DNA of 64,000 nt. It comes from Metallyticus violacea (taxonomy: Eukaryota; Arthropoda; Insecta; Mantodea; Metallyticidae). Positions 21,579-34,227 of this stretch are shown here, in pieces. Position 1 is the first letter of the stretch; each line of letters starts with the position of its first letter. A model generated the notes under the pieces. That model was not told where the DNA came from and did not search any database. It saw only the letters and a program-made list of their open reading frames with translations. A program made the translations under genes and the position numbers. The stretch spans positions 9,690,001-9,754,000 of the forward strand of contig CM060837.1 in NCBI GenBank assembly GCA_030762175.1, given 5' to 3'.

Positions 21579-24500
21579 GTTAAATATGGTTTGAAATCTT
21601 TTAATTTCCTTTTTGTATATTGCAGGTACAAGTTATTTGATTTATTTAAGGATGCTCTTGGTCACCTCAGTCATTAGTGTACATATATGAGACACCAAGG
21701 AGATTTCAAATGTCCAGTTATTGCCTTCACTTATGCTCCAAGTCTCTCTGAAAAAATCCACCATTGCTACCATCAAAGAGCACTTTAAATTTTTCAGTTT
21801 TGCCTTTCATGTTTGCCTCATGAACTGAGGCAGAATCTTGCTAGAAGCTCCAAGGTTCATTGTTGTCGATTGTTACGAAAAATTAATCTTCCATGCCATA
21901 TTACCTGTTTCCAGATGGGATTTTTGGCAAAAGCAACCTGCCACTCCTTGTGCAATGCTTGGTTGACTAATTCATTGTCAGTTTCTGAATCTGGAACATC
22001 CGTTAAACAAAACTTCTGCAGATCTTAAAGACTTTTAGGGTCTGTAAAATCTCAGTAGGTGACTTTCCAGCCTATACAGAGCAATTGTGGCTGCTCAATT
22101 TTCATATTTTTGCCATCCCATGCATTTAAGAAGATACAAGGTTTCTCTTTAAGAGTTGAACACACAATCTTCAGGAGTGAGATTCAGCAAAAGCAAATTT
22201 ATGATCTTGACCTCTAGTTGTACAGTGCAAGCCAAAAGTTTGTAACAATATGGCTCTCTAGGTACTACTATTATCTTTGAAAATGACAATATTTCTTGCC
22301 ATTCATTAAATAAATATTCGTGCAAATTTGGAAGTGATAACCACCTGATTAATCCAGGAAATAGCCGTAGAAATTTTGAAGTTTGCATTATAATTTAATT
22401 GCATTCATCCTATATTCCAAATAAATCGGTATAATAGCTTTCCAAATATAATCAATGAAGGAAAATCTTGCAGTAAGAACATTATTTTACAATGATCATT
22501 TTATTGAAATAATACTTTAAGAAATAAAAGAAATAAAGTTATTTGTAGTTCTGAGATGAAAGTAATGAACAATCCTTGTAAGTTTCACTGTATACAAGCT
22601 TGAGTTATCACAGACAGTGCTATGATTTTCAGAACTCTATATTTAGAAAAGAATTTTATCTGGCTGAATATATTAGACCTAATTTTTGTATATTGTATAT
22701 CTAAATTATTAATTTGTCAATTGTAATGGATGTTGCTTTCTTCAGTCCCGATATTTATTAACTAGTGAAAACAGACTACTATTTGCTTTGTACAAAGATA
22801 TGAAAAGAGCAGTTATCTGAAATCTGTATTTTGCAACACTGAAGTGGAATGTGAGGAACTTAATGGCTATGCAATACATCATTGGCATTGATAGTTGCAT
22901 AAGATAAAACAGTTAGTTTCGACCAAATTTTCACTAATTTTTAATGAAATGAATTTGGGTGTGTTTCAAAGACTTGTCTTTGTCAATAGAATCAATATAC
23001 TGTTGATTTTTTAGTGTCACATCAGATATATGTATAAATAATAGGAATTTAAGACATGTGAATTTCGAAAATCAAATGAATAATTTTTCCTTTATTTTCA
23101 TGTAAGAATAAGTTTTTCCATACTGTTAATTCTATCGATTTCTGGACTACTGTAAGAAGCTTTGTTCGTTTTGGAATTTACATAAATGGCATGTTATAGC
23201 TGATTTCTCTTGTGTTTGTATTTGACATTTCTAATGTGTTACATGAAACATAAACTGATAGAATTATTTATCTTCTTCATAAGTTAAAATCTTGTTCTAG
23301 CGAAAAACATATTTTATCTGCCTACTATGTTTTTTTCCAAATTTTTTGGAATATAGTTTTAAATTGGGATCAGAATAATATTTATATGGCAAAAGAAATT
23401 CATTAGTGTATTACATTATTATCCTCTGTTCAAACATGCAGACAGACTTTTGGAAGTGTAAAATTACCAGTCTTCTATTTGCGTTTATCACTATCTTCTT
23501 TATATGAAGGATAGATTGCAATACATAATCATGATAAATGAGGCATGCAAATGACCATGATGTCTAAATCACTAAAGAGCTATAAGATTGTATAATAAAC
23601 TTTCATCAAAAATTAAAATAATTTATAAACACTAAAAATTTTCAAAAATAAATTAAAATGTGGCTTATAAGTTAAGGTATGTATAGCACAATGAATTTGA
23701 TGATGATTTAAACACCTGTAATTTTTTTTCATTGAATATATTTGTTCATCAGTTAGTTTTGCTCCTTTTTTTAATAAAATTATGCACATGTTAGGATCCA
23801 TTATCAGTTGAAAAATTAACAAGAAAAACAGCTGAAACTATATATACTTGCAACAACAAAGAAAATATTGAGTATAATTTTCATTCCAAGTGCTGCCACT
23901 TATATTACTTTTACCTTATTTAATCAAACAGCTCTTATACACAGGAGGAAAAAAATAGAAGGAAAAAAAAAAAAAGGAAATGCTACATTATACTATACTG
24001 CATTACACCTAATTAAATCAATTCACCAATAAAAATTATTATTCTTTGCTCAGTTCACAATTGTTCATTATTGAATAGTTTTACTTTGCTGTCAGAGAAA
24101 TAGCCTCAGTTCTTCCTGTACCATCCATTTCACTTTATTTGGTGTTTTAATGACAATGGTTCTATAATTTTTTGATTTTATCCTTTGGGGTGAAGAAATG
24201 CCCAGCCCAACTTTTGCTTGAATCTGGGACTTTAAAAACCAAAAAAAATCACTAATTGGAAGATTGGTATATATAGAAAAGCAAGGAATATTACATTTTT
24301 AAATGGACCAGCTGCTGGAAAATCAGGAAAATATATTGAGTTTTAGAAAAACAAATTAAAGGTTGTGAATTATTTTACATAAGAACTAATAGTGTAGCTC
24401 ACTTTCTCTTTTTAACTTTCTCTATTTTCTAATTGCCCTTTCATGAGAAACTATGACGGAATGTAGCTCAGTGAAACCACATATGGGGCTTCTTCCATCT

Positions 24501-24834
24501 CTGCACTTTTAAAATGTGTCTATATGAGTTTAGTGTCTGATCACAGTGGGGTAACCACATTTAGGGAGAATGAATACTGAAGGCTAGCTCTCAATATTTG
24601 AAACATATTGCTGAATGATAGTGCTGCAAAGAAAAAAAAGTCTGTAACACAGGAGCTGCATAAACTAAGCATATTCCTTACCTACTAAAGTAACTTTAAA
24701 ATGAATATAAAAACCAAATTATGGCCTTATTAATCATCGATGAAATAAGTTACGGCATTACTGTGTGGTATTAGGGGATAAAAATTACATTTTTTGCACT
24801 CTGTATCATAAAAGAGAAACTTCATTTTAAGAGC

Positions 24835-24880
<46 letters not shown>

Positions 24881-24881
24881 T
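24835..24881. repeat. (TAT)n microsatellite
   Basis: About 15.7 uninterrupted trinucleotide units. Confidence 0.95.
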
Positions 24882-25379
24882 ATGACCACCGATAAAGCTA
24901 TACTGTGTGGGTATTTGTAAACATTTTTAATTGTAACCATATATATGAACTGAGCCTTTGATATCATCTTTACATTCAGGAAAATGGAGAAATGACAGAA
25001 AGTTTCCAGTTACATTGTGTATTTAAGATGTTCATATGTTTCATTAAAACAAAAACATGTTAATATTCAGAAACAGTTAAATGTACTAAGCACATAAAAG
25101 CAATCAAGCAAGGTAAAATCAACAGTTTCATATATTTTCATTGGCTTTGAAATTTAATTAAATGATAATGTAAAAATATGCATTTTTGAGGATATTACAA
25201 TGCTCTTACATACAAATATAATTTTCAAACAAATATTAGATTAATATTTTTTACATTTGCTATCTTTATGATAATGCTTTTGTTAAATATAAAACTTATA
25301 CATTGTTATAAATACAGTTTATATGCTGAATTAATTAGTCCTTTTATTTTAAAACAGTATAGAGAAAATTAAACCCAAG

Positions 25380-25975
25380 AGCACTTTTTAATTTGGTTTT
25401 CAAGTATATCCCTACTCCTAATAGCCCAATTTCTGTAATTTTCAGAAACTCTTTTTATTATTTTATTTAAATGGTATATATCAAATTTTGTTGTAAAGAA
25501 ACAAATATTGGTGCTGCTAGAGTAATTTTTTAAATGTTGAGTTTCAGGTAAACCCCGACTGCTAATGTCCAATTTCCCTGATTTTCAGGAACTATTTTTA
25601 TTGTATGTAAATAGCATATACAGAGTTTTGTTGGGAAAAAACATATATTAATGCCGCTAGAGCAATTTTTAAATTTTAGTTTTCAGGTAAACTGCCCTTC
25701 CTAATAATCCGATTTCACTGATTTTCAGGAACTTTTTTTGTTTTAAACTGTTATTTCAATGGCACATACCAAGTTTCCTTTAAAAAAAAATGTAAAATTG
25801 CTCCTTCTAGAGCGATTTTTAAATTTCACTTTAATCCCCACTTGTTTTTCATATATATGCCTATTCCTAATGATTGTCCTGATTTTTGGAAAATAATTCT
25901 ATTATTTTAATCTAAAGATCTATACCGAATTTCCTTAAGAAAAAACGGCCACTAAGAGTAATTTTTAATTTTTTT
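25380..25975. repeat. Diverged tandem repeat, about 145-bp unit, four copies
   Basis: A landmark string (aatttttaaat...tttcaggtaaac...cctaat.. ccaattt...tgattttcaggaac) recurs at about 25382, 25523, 25663 and 25812. A partial fifth starts near 25957. The spacings are 141, 140, 149 and 145 bp. The copies are clearly diverged, suggesting an old satellite-like array. Confidence 0.75.
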
Positions 25976-26214
25976 AAAAAAAAATTGATTTAGGTTAACA
26001 CCACTCTCAGTGGTTCAGTTTTGCTGTTTAACGAACTAGTCAAATCGTTTGTTAATTGATGTGCGGGGTGTTAATGAACTACATCAAAATAATTTCAGAG
26101 AGTGTAGAGATGTCATATATAAGCAATTTGGATAGTAAACATATTGCCTAACTGTTCAAATTTTGAAGCTATGGCTATAAGTTTAATGTGCCAGTATGCC
26201 ACTGGCTAATGAAG

Positions 26215-26247
26215 ATGCCCCTGGAAAGCATAACACACATTAATGAA
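26215..26247 (+). ncRNA. Possible decayed hammerhead-like motif
   Basis: CTAATGAAGATGCCCCTGG then AAAGCATAAC resembles the PLE motif family in order and spacing, but both boxes are altered. It is weak. Confidence 0.2.
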
Positions 26248-26680
26248 GGCAGGTTTCTGAATGTATCACTCTGGCGCTATGGTTATTATATTAGCTTTAG
26301 AATAAGACATGGTCATTTGTTTTCTAGTTTGACTCTCATTCATCACTTTTTTTTTATTTTGTTTGTTTTCTGAATAGCCTAATAATACAGATTTTAGCCT
26401 GTGTTTTAAATTGATGTTCCAATTTATACACTTAAATATTTAATACATCAATTCATATAATTACACTCTTTGTAGTTGTTATTGCACTTCCCAATCAGAA
26501 TCTTGTCGGAGTATGTGTTAGGTAAATTAAGTTTTAGACAATATGCTAGTAGTAAGCTTATTATCCATTGTATGTTGGTAATACATTCATTGTTGAGAAA
26601 GAGAAAAAGCATTAAATAAATTTCATTTATAATTATTTAGTATGCATATCACAACATTTCATATTTAATAAAAAAATTAA

Positions 26681-26757
26681 TTTAATGCCATGTCAGGAAT
26701 TGAACCCGTGGTTAGGAGAACATCAGTTTTACATTATGCATTACGCCACACAAGCAA
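26681..26757 (-). repeat. tRNA-like module, SINE remnant
   Basis: On the minus strand an A-box-like gtgtggcgtaatgcataatg and a B-box gggttcaattcc lie at tRNA spacing. The acceptor ends do not pair well and an A-rich tail follows, so this is a tRNA-derived repeat head rather than a gene. Confidence 0.45.
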
Positions 26758-27014
26758 AGAGCTCCTTCTAGAGTAGGCTACTTAATGCGTTGAAGGCAGT
26801 TAATAAATAATCAGTGTCGCACTGTCATGTGATTAGTTTGAGATTTGAGGGATTTTATGGCTTTGAAAACGCTAATAATGAGCTGAGAAAATTGATATGC
26901 TTGTAAAGCAACATTAAAGACATAAATAATTTTTCACCTGGCTTTGCTTTAACACTGACTTATTAGCAACTGATGCCAAAATGTTTGACATCATAAACTG
27001 CATTATAAATAAAT

Positions 27015-27165
27015 ACATGTGATATATGTCATACTAAACACTCTTATTGCTTCACAGTCCTACACTTAGCCGAAGATGAACATGAAGGTCTTCGAAACCG
27101 GTTACAAATATCACACAAGTAAGTGAACAATAAGAGTGTTTAGTATGACATATATCACATGAATT
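27015..27165. repeat. PLE-type hairpin with hammerhead-like motif copy 7
   Basis: The arms catgtgatatatgtcatact-aaacactcttattgcttcac (left, from 27017) and gtgaacaataagagtg-tttagtatgacatatatcacatg (right, to 27163) are reverse complements apart from one extra base. Between them, 27070-27104 (+) holds CGAAGATGAACATGAAGG then TCTTCGAAACCGGTTA: GAAGA pairs with TCTTC and GAAAC-CG-GTT follows. Box 1 is CCGAAGA. Confidence 0.65.
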
Positions 27166-27699
27166 TATTCATATGACTTAACTTCACTGTGTTAGTTCCA
27201 TATATATTTTTTAAAAGATATGTTTTAATTAACTGCATTATGTTTAGTTGTGGATCATACATTGCCTATCTGAAATTGCTTATATACAACATTTCTACAC
27301 ACTCTGAAAATATTTCAGTGTAGTTCATTAACACCCTGTACATATAAATGCTTTTCATTTTCATTTTTGGCACCTAGAAGGTAGAATCGATGGAGATTGG
27401 AAGAAATTTTTCATTTCATGGGTACAACTGTAATAGCTACTCTCTTTCGGAATTTGCAGCAATTTTGTTTTTCCTATGATGTGTTGGCAAGAGAAGTGAT
27501 TATACAAAGGTAGCCCAGGGAGTTCCCCCTCTTCTATAAACGGTTTCTTCTTGTTTCGTGAGCTACTAGGTAATGGGTCTATTTATATATGCTGAAGGTA
27601 TGATTTTAAATAATAGTTAAAGATGAATTTGAACTTTTACATTTTGTAAATAAATGTATATTCAATTTATATTCTGCAAATCTGTCAAAGAGAATATGT

Positions 27700-28710
27700 G
27701 AGGTCAAAATAGCAATTTGCATTGTTCTTAGATTCTTTTGGAGAAACGGTTTCAGTGCTGAGTCAGCAGCTGAAGAAAATACCAAAATGAAGTTGAGGAT
27801 GATGTCAGGTGACAGTAGCATCAAACTGGTTCAGGCGATTAAGTGAAGTAGATACTAGCTTTGAAAATAAGCCATTCAGCTATAGAAAATGTAGAACTGC
27901 ACACTGCACTGGAAGACAAGCTACTTGCCAGTATAAACATGAATTATCAGGAAGAGTTCGTATCTTCAAAACAACAGTAGCCATGTGCCTGCACCAACTG
28001 AACCTAATGTATAAAATTCAGAGTAAATCCATATGAACTTAATTAAGCTCAGATTCAGTGACAAGTTTAATATTTGTAAACACTTTCTTAAAAATCTCCT
28101 GCACAACCAATTTGGAAATGCATCGACATGTGATGAAAAATGATTCTTATTCCATAATTCTTATATGTGAAAGAAAGCAGTGGGGATCCCATGGGGGAAA
28201 AAAATCTCAGTCAATTTGTGCAAAAGATAATGCTTTATATTTTGTTGAATTTTGTTGATGTCCATTTCAAGTCATCCCAAATGATCATGGAGTTTATGAT
28301 GAATTGTACTATAAACAACTGCACAGGGTTTACGAAGTTTTAAGACTATGTTAACCAGCTTTAATAAACAGGAAGCACACTATGCTGTAACAAGACAAGC
28401 TCCTGTCCATTGATCAAAATTGACCATACAAAATATCTAATTGCTGTCTCACCCAGCATACAGTCCAGATATTGCACCTTCTAACTATGGTTTGTTCCAG
28501 TCTATGGCAATATTTCTTTGAGGAAGGCAATTCAATAATCTTGAAGATGTCAAAAGCACATGTTTAGAGTGTTTTGCCTCTAAATTCAAGGATTGGTTTT
28601 GTCAACAAATGGAATGCTGGCATAGAGATGAATGAAAGTTGTAAAAGGATGGCATATATTTTTTGTTATATTATGTTAAGATAAAAGTTGTAGGAAATTT
28701 TTTTTTTCTA
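27700..28710 (+). pseudogene. mariner transposase relic (plus strand)
   Basis: SNWFRRLSEVDTSFENKPFS (27818-27877) matches the 'QRWF.RFRSGD.SLEDKPRSG' segment after the N-terminal helix-turn-helix domains. SHPAYSPDIAPSNYGLFQSM (28450-28509) matches the HPPYSPDLAPSDYHLF block with the third catalytic Asp (here Asn in SNY). RQFNNLEDVKSTCLECFASK and FKDWFCQQMECW (28525-28620) match the C-terminus. Stops are frequent throughout. The central region with the first two catalytic Asp is unreadable. Confidence 0.85.
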
Positions 28711-28726
28711 GCCAATCTAGTAAATA

Positions 28727-28790
28727 CAGTAGAGTCTCAGTTATCCAACATAAATAGTATCTGGACATGTGATTGGATAATTTAAAATAA
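28727..28790. repeat. Possible pogo/Tigger-type terminus
   Basis: TA followed by cagtagagtctcagttatcc resembles the terminal inverted repeat of Tigger-like elements. The other end was not located. Confidence 0.4.
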
Positions 28791-28879
28791 TGAAAAAATA
28801 AATAAAACTATATGGTAGTATTAAATAATTAAATATTTTATTTTCAAGAAATAATGAAATATTAATTGATCTAAGTTGT

Positions 28880-29065
28880 TTGTTGGTAATACACACTCCT
28901 CTGAACTCAAGGATTATGGGTTCAAATCAGGCCTAGGTTGATATGTTTTTTTGGGGTGTAAAATTTTTAGAGTGCAAGTCCTGTGATGAACTTAAAGCTC
29001 TGGGTCCCATATCATAGATTTAAGACACATTAAAAGACTCCATACCTGAAAAAGTATGTCCCTGG
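28880..29065 (+). repeat. SINE family 1, degenerate copy
   Basis: The remnant head ends in gggttcaaatcaggcctagg (B-box), followed by ttttttggggtgtaaaattt and a body resembling the other family 1 copies (aagctctgggtcccatatca). The 5' part of the tRNA head is lost. Confidence 0.6.
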
Positions 29066-30739
29066 ACAAAATTATTGGCATTTCATGTCCAAGTAATATC
29101 TTAGCACAAATCTCAATCACATTTGAAGTGATGTACTATCCACCTATCCTGCTGACATCTCTAGATGCTACGTGTAGCTAAATTGGAATGATTAATATGG
29201 TACATCAGGATCCAGAACAGGCTTTACACCTAATTCTTGTAAGTTAGTATTTTATTTACTGAACTAAAAAATAGAAACAGTGTTAAATATTCTAATATTA
29301 AGTTCAAGGAATGTATTGTAGGATAAACACTAGCCTTTTCATTAGGGGAAGAAAAATTTGTTATTGTTTGCTTGCTTGATTATTGGCATTTCCTTAAAGC
29401 GGGGTCATGCCAATACTGAAACAATAGTAATTCTGTAGCCAATGCCTTAGGCTTTTACACCAATTAACTTAGCGCTATCTCCATTGCAATTAATCCTTTG
29501 CATCTATTGCAGTAATACAAAGAAGGTAGTACATTAAAATTAAGCAAAATGTAGTAACACACTTGCCAGCTGCTGGAAGGCATTATGATGCATTATTGTT
29601 GACAGTCAAAAATTGTAGCAATTGATAAAGTGAAGAAAACCATTATGGAGAGATTATCACAGCATCTACCATTCCTGTAAAAAGTGAAAATTCAGTGCTA
29701 CTCCATCAATGGCACATAATGTGGAATGTCAAATAATTGGGAATATTGTATGTATTCATATGAATACCAACTGCTATATTATGTCAAATACCAAAACACC
29801 TATCTGGCACGGGGTTCCCACCATTGCCATTGTTTGCAGGGCAGCTTCAACTGCTTCAGAGTTTTGAAACTTTTTTTCCATGAAGTAATTGCTCTATGAC
29901 ATGTGGTTTCTTAGCAATGATTGCTTGTAATGATACTGGGACTTCATAGAAACCCTGTGGTATTTTACTGCCAAGGAGTTTATAATCTTGATACATACAA
30001 TACCATTTGCAAGAATTGCAAAGGTATCTACATTATATTTATGTAATATTATTTAATTTGTAATTTTTTTTCTCCTGTGTTATAAGCCAGTGGCGTTCCA
30101 AAGTAGTGTTAATAAAAGAACTGTTACCTTAAGTGACTAAAGCAGCATTACAAAGCACAATGAATTACAGTTGCCCACCAATGTACACTATAAATGAAAT
30201 AAGAAAACTATGTCATACAATCCAGATCAGAAATACACAAATAGTTTTACTTTGAATCCCAAGTCATGTTAGATTAAAGGGGAATAAATACTTAAGCTTT
30301 CCCAATGGCCACTAACAACCAACCAACCAACCATTTCATTTGCGATAATTTAAAGGCTGCTGTCGTAATTTATTAAAATACTGTAATGCAAGAAATGAAC
30401 ACAGCTATATGTCCCAGACATTGATCTTTGAATAAAAAAGGATGAGCAGTTTTTCTTCTTCCATTGGCATGCATTGAATGTTTATTCCATTAGCTTCCTT
30501 ACTGTGCATTATATTGTTGTTTCTTTAAAGATAATACTCTCCTTTCATGTATAAATTCTTGTCTTATATGCAGGTGTGCTAGACATTTGCATCCAGTTAT
30601 TAATCTGAAGGCATCTGTGGCTTCTTTTTGTGATCTAGTTTTGTATTTTTCCTCCAGCTCTGTCATATGTTGTTCTATTTCTTGAAATGTTAGAAAGCAG
30701 TTAGGGATTTGGTTTTTATTTTTTGGATGAATGTTTCAG

Positions 30740-30886
30740 GTATGAAGGTAATGGTGGGAAAACTTCAAATGAAAGGGATCGTTTCTTGGGAGGAAGAGAT
30801 GGAGGATTTGAAAAGGATGGATCATACAGTGCAGATAATTTCAGAAGTGTTCCAGCTATGACAGCAAGGGAAGAGCGAGGCTTCAG
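30740..30886 (+). CDS. NCOA5: NCOA5 ortholog, internal exon C (Gly/Arg/Asp linker)
   Basis: This 147-bp exon has acceptor gaatgtttcag and donor gtatgt at 30887. The phase matches both neighbours: it completes the Arg codon from 1140 and ends with two bases of another codon. It encodes YEGNGGKTSNERDRFLGGR, then a segment rich in Gly, Asp, Arg and Glu ending REERGFR. There is no recognisable fold, and it looks like a continuation of the disordered R/D-rich linker. The call rests on splice signals, exact phase continuity and composition rather than on a conserved domain. Confidence 0.82.
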
Positions 30887-31558
30887 GTATGTATTATTCC
30901 AGATGCAAAGTTCAATTGTGCGTTACTATTAGATTAATCAAGGCACTTTTAAGGATTTGGAGGTGCATGCATTGTTTTTGTAGGCATAATCTTTGCTTAA
31001 AGTTCATCCCAAAATAAATTATTGGTCACGCTGCATTGTTTTAATGACTATAGGTGGGGAGACTGTTTATATTCTTGTGCCCAAAAATATTAAATTTTAG
31101 TTTATGCACTCTAGCATAAGGAACTGAGAAATCAGGTAAATGCATAAACATTTTAAGTTAACTACAGTTTTAATTCAAAGTAGGTACTTGTAACTGGAAA
31201 TACTGGACAACAGCTGTTTAGGGAGAAAGCACAATAATTGAATTTTGATCTAAATCATTAATGTGCTGTATAATGGACTGTGGAAAATGAGATGCAGATT
31301 AATCTCTTACAAGGCAATTAATTGAAGACTTTTGATACTTAGGAGCTTGCAGATGCTCATGGATAAATAAATAATCCTCAGAAAAGAGTAATATTATTCT
31401 TATTAAATAGAGCAGTGTGAAATGGCTTTTCTGTAGCTTTATGAATAGTTAACTTCTCTTACATGCAGACAATTATTATTTTTTACCAAGAGATGTTGTA
31501 TCTAAGTCTCTATGTCACTTTTGCAGTATGGCATTTTATACCATCTCTTTACTTACAG

Positions 31559-31687
31559 TGGTTCATCATATCGTCCAGGAGGACATGCAGCCCCACCAGC
31601 TTCAGATTATCCTCCTGCCAGTAGCAATGTAGCAACAGTTGACAGAGCTAATGATTGTGAGATTATTGTTGTCAACAAAAATCAAAG
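31559..31687 (+). CDS. NCOA5: NCOA5 ortholog, internal exon D (start of anticodon-binding-like domain)
   Basis: This 129-bp exon lies between acceptor ctttacttacag and donor gtaatg at 31688. The intron before it is only 672 bp. It opens with a Ser/Gly/Pro/Ala-rich linker (SGSSYRPGGHAAPPASDYPP) and closes with DCEIIVVNKNQR. That last block is the start of the conserved NCOA5 domain, equivalent to the DCSVIVVNK strand of the vertebrate protein, whose fold resembles the anticodon-binding domain of class II aminoacyl-tRNA synthetases. The final Arg codon is split with the next exon (ag|a). Confidence 0.92.
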
Positions 31688-31744
31688 GTAATGCACTATC
31701 TGTTGAAATAAATATTATTTCTTGGTATGTAATATGCTCAATTG

Positions 31745-32035
31745 CTTTCTTGGTCTAGTGCTTAGCATTGCTGACTACTGACCGTGAGATCCTGGGTTCA
31801 ATCTTTGATACCTGCCTAGAAATTTTCTAAGTTAGGAAGGTCTGTAAGAGGGTCCCCCCAGCCTCATGAGAACAAATAAGGAGCTGCCTATTAGACAAGT
31901 GGCATCCTTTGATCATGAAAGCTGCATGATGGCGATTGGCAAGATGTCAGTGTACTGATTATTGCCCTTCCAGTGATATTGCAATATGGAAATGAGGACA
32001 CAGCGGTCATTGTGGTAGGCTAAAGCTTGTAATGA
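31745..32035 (+). repeat. tRNA-derived SINE, family 2, copy b
   Basis: The head is A-box ttggtctagtgcttagcatt and B-box tgggttcaatct (31749-31805). The body has ttctaagttaggaaggtctg and tgatcatgaaagctgcatga. It is the uninterrupted counterpart of the SINE at 18484. It sits 57 bp inside the intron after exon D. Confidence 0.78.
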
Positions 32036-32397
32036 CTAACAAAGTCTAGAGGAAGAATATAATTACTTCATTATGTTAAGTGTATCACATAGTCAGCTGT
32101 TCCTAATTTGAAAATCAGTTGTGCATTGATACCATATTTACTTAGAAATAGAACCCCATTTTGCTATCCATTTTCTTACCAAAATGCAGTAAAGTTTGAG
32201 CGTGTTTGGTGGGAGAAGATATAAAACAAGACAGTCTCTTACAATGAAATACGGATGTACAAAATTTAATGAAAACTATTATTAAAATTTATGACTGAAA
32301 ATTTGGGAAATTTGAAATGTGTGGGTTTTGTTTGTTGGCAAATACAGTATTCTTAATTATCTAGTGAATCAGTTTAATGCTCTTATGCTACCCCACC

Positions 32398-32672
32398 CCC
32401 CTCTTAATGCCCATTTTTACTACTGAGGCACCACAGGCAGTGAACACTGTTAATACATGAAATGAAAATTGGGAAAGGAGCATTTTTTGTTCTTTTTATT
32501 TATTTGTAAAGAAAGGGAGCATTTCAGTCTTAAGTTTAGGGTACCTCCCTGGCATCTGCCATTTATGAGGAATGAGGAAAACCTGGAAAAAGCTTCAGTC
32601 AGGGAGGATGGTCCTGGTGGCAATCGTACCCCAGACCTCCTACTCACGAGACTTCAGCCACCCTGGTGATAC
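32398..32672 (-). repeat. tRNA-derived SINE, family 3, copy c
   Basis: It has the conserved body blocks ctactgaggcaccacaggca and gaggaaaacctggaaaaagc (+ strand) and a degenerate head at 32610-32672. It has no long poly-T tail and no clear flanking duplication. Confidence 0.8.
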
Positions 32673-32999
32673 CACTTACCATTGAATTATATACAACATG
32701 CTTCACTGTATTATTCTGGCACGAAATTAAAATAAATGCAGTATTACTACTTAGATGTAGTAAATTAATCTTCTAGTAAGATCTCTTCCATGGGCCTTAA
32801 AATTGTGATTTTCACATAACATTAACTACTCTCAAGACTCTTTCTACCTATACAAAAGATCATTTATTATTTTTTCCCTGTCAATTACTGAGCTACCATT
32901 TCTTCCTCCTTAATGAGAGGGTAGAGAGACAGAAAAATAGCCTCTTTCCTCTTTTAAGGGGAGGGGGAACTATAATCTTCATTGTTATTGCCTAGCTGA

Positions 33000-33530
33000 A
33001 TGAAGAGAGTGGGGGGAAAAGATAGAAGATGTTGGAATGGGTGATACATGGCAGCAAGGAGAAAGGAATATTGTAGGATTCTGGAAGAAAGTCGGGAGAT
33101 GTGTGGAAGGTGTAGAAAAAACAGTTTTCAAATGTTTAATTCCTTGCAATTGTATAGGGTGATAAATAAGAGCTGGAGTAGGGAGAAATATGTGGACTGT
33201 TGTAATAGGCAAGGGAGGGAAGGCTTTTCTTGAATGAGAACAAATACAATGTTTTTGAAAGGCTATTAAGTGAGTAGGAATGTGTTATGTGGTGTAATGG
33301 AAAGAATATGTTATTATTTAGTGAAGTGTGAGGAAGTTGAAAGATGGAGAGAGGAAATCTGGGAACAAAAATGGAATATGTGGCAAGAATAGTGCATAGC
33401 AATAAAACTGTTTGTAAACTATGGAGTAGAAAGAGATAAAAGAATTGGGATGTATTTAGGAAGAGCATGAGAAAATTGTATTTAGAAGGTTAATAAAAGA
33501 AGTCTGAATGGGAAAGAAATGTATAATTGC
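33000..33530 (+). pseudogene. LINE C-terminal fragment (plus strand)
   Basis: NKSWSREKYVDCCNRQGREGF (33170-33231) matches the C-terminal domain of the LINE at 9720 (the RERY/REKY..CDK.GREG motif). Downstream pieces continue through the decayed zinc-motif region to about 33420. There is no RT part, so it is a fragment. Confidence 0.65.
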
Positions 33531-34227
33531 AGTAAAGTAAGTGTGGAATGGAGATCTATGTTGGTTTCCAAATGGGATGGAACGTGACTTTGAGCAGCAC
33601 ATGCATATTCTCCAATTGGAGAATTGCAATGTTGCCATATTGTGTTCCTACTGAGATCCCATATTTTCTCATAGTAATCTCTCTCGTATATGCTTAAGAA
33701 AAATATTCTAGATTTGAGAAAAGTGGAGAACAATTTATGCAATATAACCATGAAAAATGATATGTTTTAGCACAATAGTTTTCATTATATTGGTACAGGC
33801 AAATATTGCAAATAATTTTGGTCATAGCCAGATAAATTACTAGTATCACATTAATTATATAATAATTATCACACTGTTGCAGCCACACACTTATTAAAAT
33901 AACAATTTTGTATGCCTTCCATTTATTACAGTTGTTAATTAGTGAAGTTGTTCTCAAAATAAGGAAATTAAGGTACATGTAGCATTTAACTTTTCCTTCA
34001 TTCATTATATAATGTAGGAGAAAAATAAAGTGCCAAAACTTTCTTGTACAATTGCACTTAAAATGAGACTTAATATTATGTTTCAGGGAAACAAAATTCA
34101 ATACACGTTTTAGCAACTAATTATGATGAAAGTAGAAATGACTGAAGAAACATATTTTATTTTTAATCTTTTCTGAATCGAAATATATAGAACACTTTTT
34201 ATGGTTTTATTTCCATGAGATTTACTC

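Larger units (their letters stand above)
1141..30739 (+). other. 29.6-kb intron of the NCOA5 ortholog
   Basis: The intron is bounded by gtaagc at 1141 and tgtttcag at 30739. It carries most of the mobile elements listed separately. In these subregions I see no supported feature beyond AT-rich sequence: 1141-1740, 1970-2620, 2700-3570, 6815-7814, 7939-8130, 13900-14108, 14870-15330, 16975-18398, 19010-19290, 21580-24834, 24882-25379, 26760-27010, 27170-27700 and 29070-30739. Confidence 0.85.

Noticed and set aside
21700..22400. Possible third copy of mariner family X (minus strand)
   Set aside because: Short similarities only (FAKNPIWKQ near 21920 and a QDSASVHEAN-like piece near 21820). The rest could not be aligned, so it is not listed as a feature.
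24835..24881. Array of short repeats as a possible CRISPR-like locus
   Set aside because: It is a simple trinucleotide microsatellite without spacers, in a eukaryotic intron.
33068..33468. Long minus-strand frames rich in Phe/Leu/Ser near 33.0-33.5 kb
   Set aside because: They are complements of the Glu/Lys-rich LINE C-terminal fragment on the plus strand.
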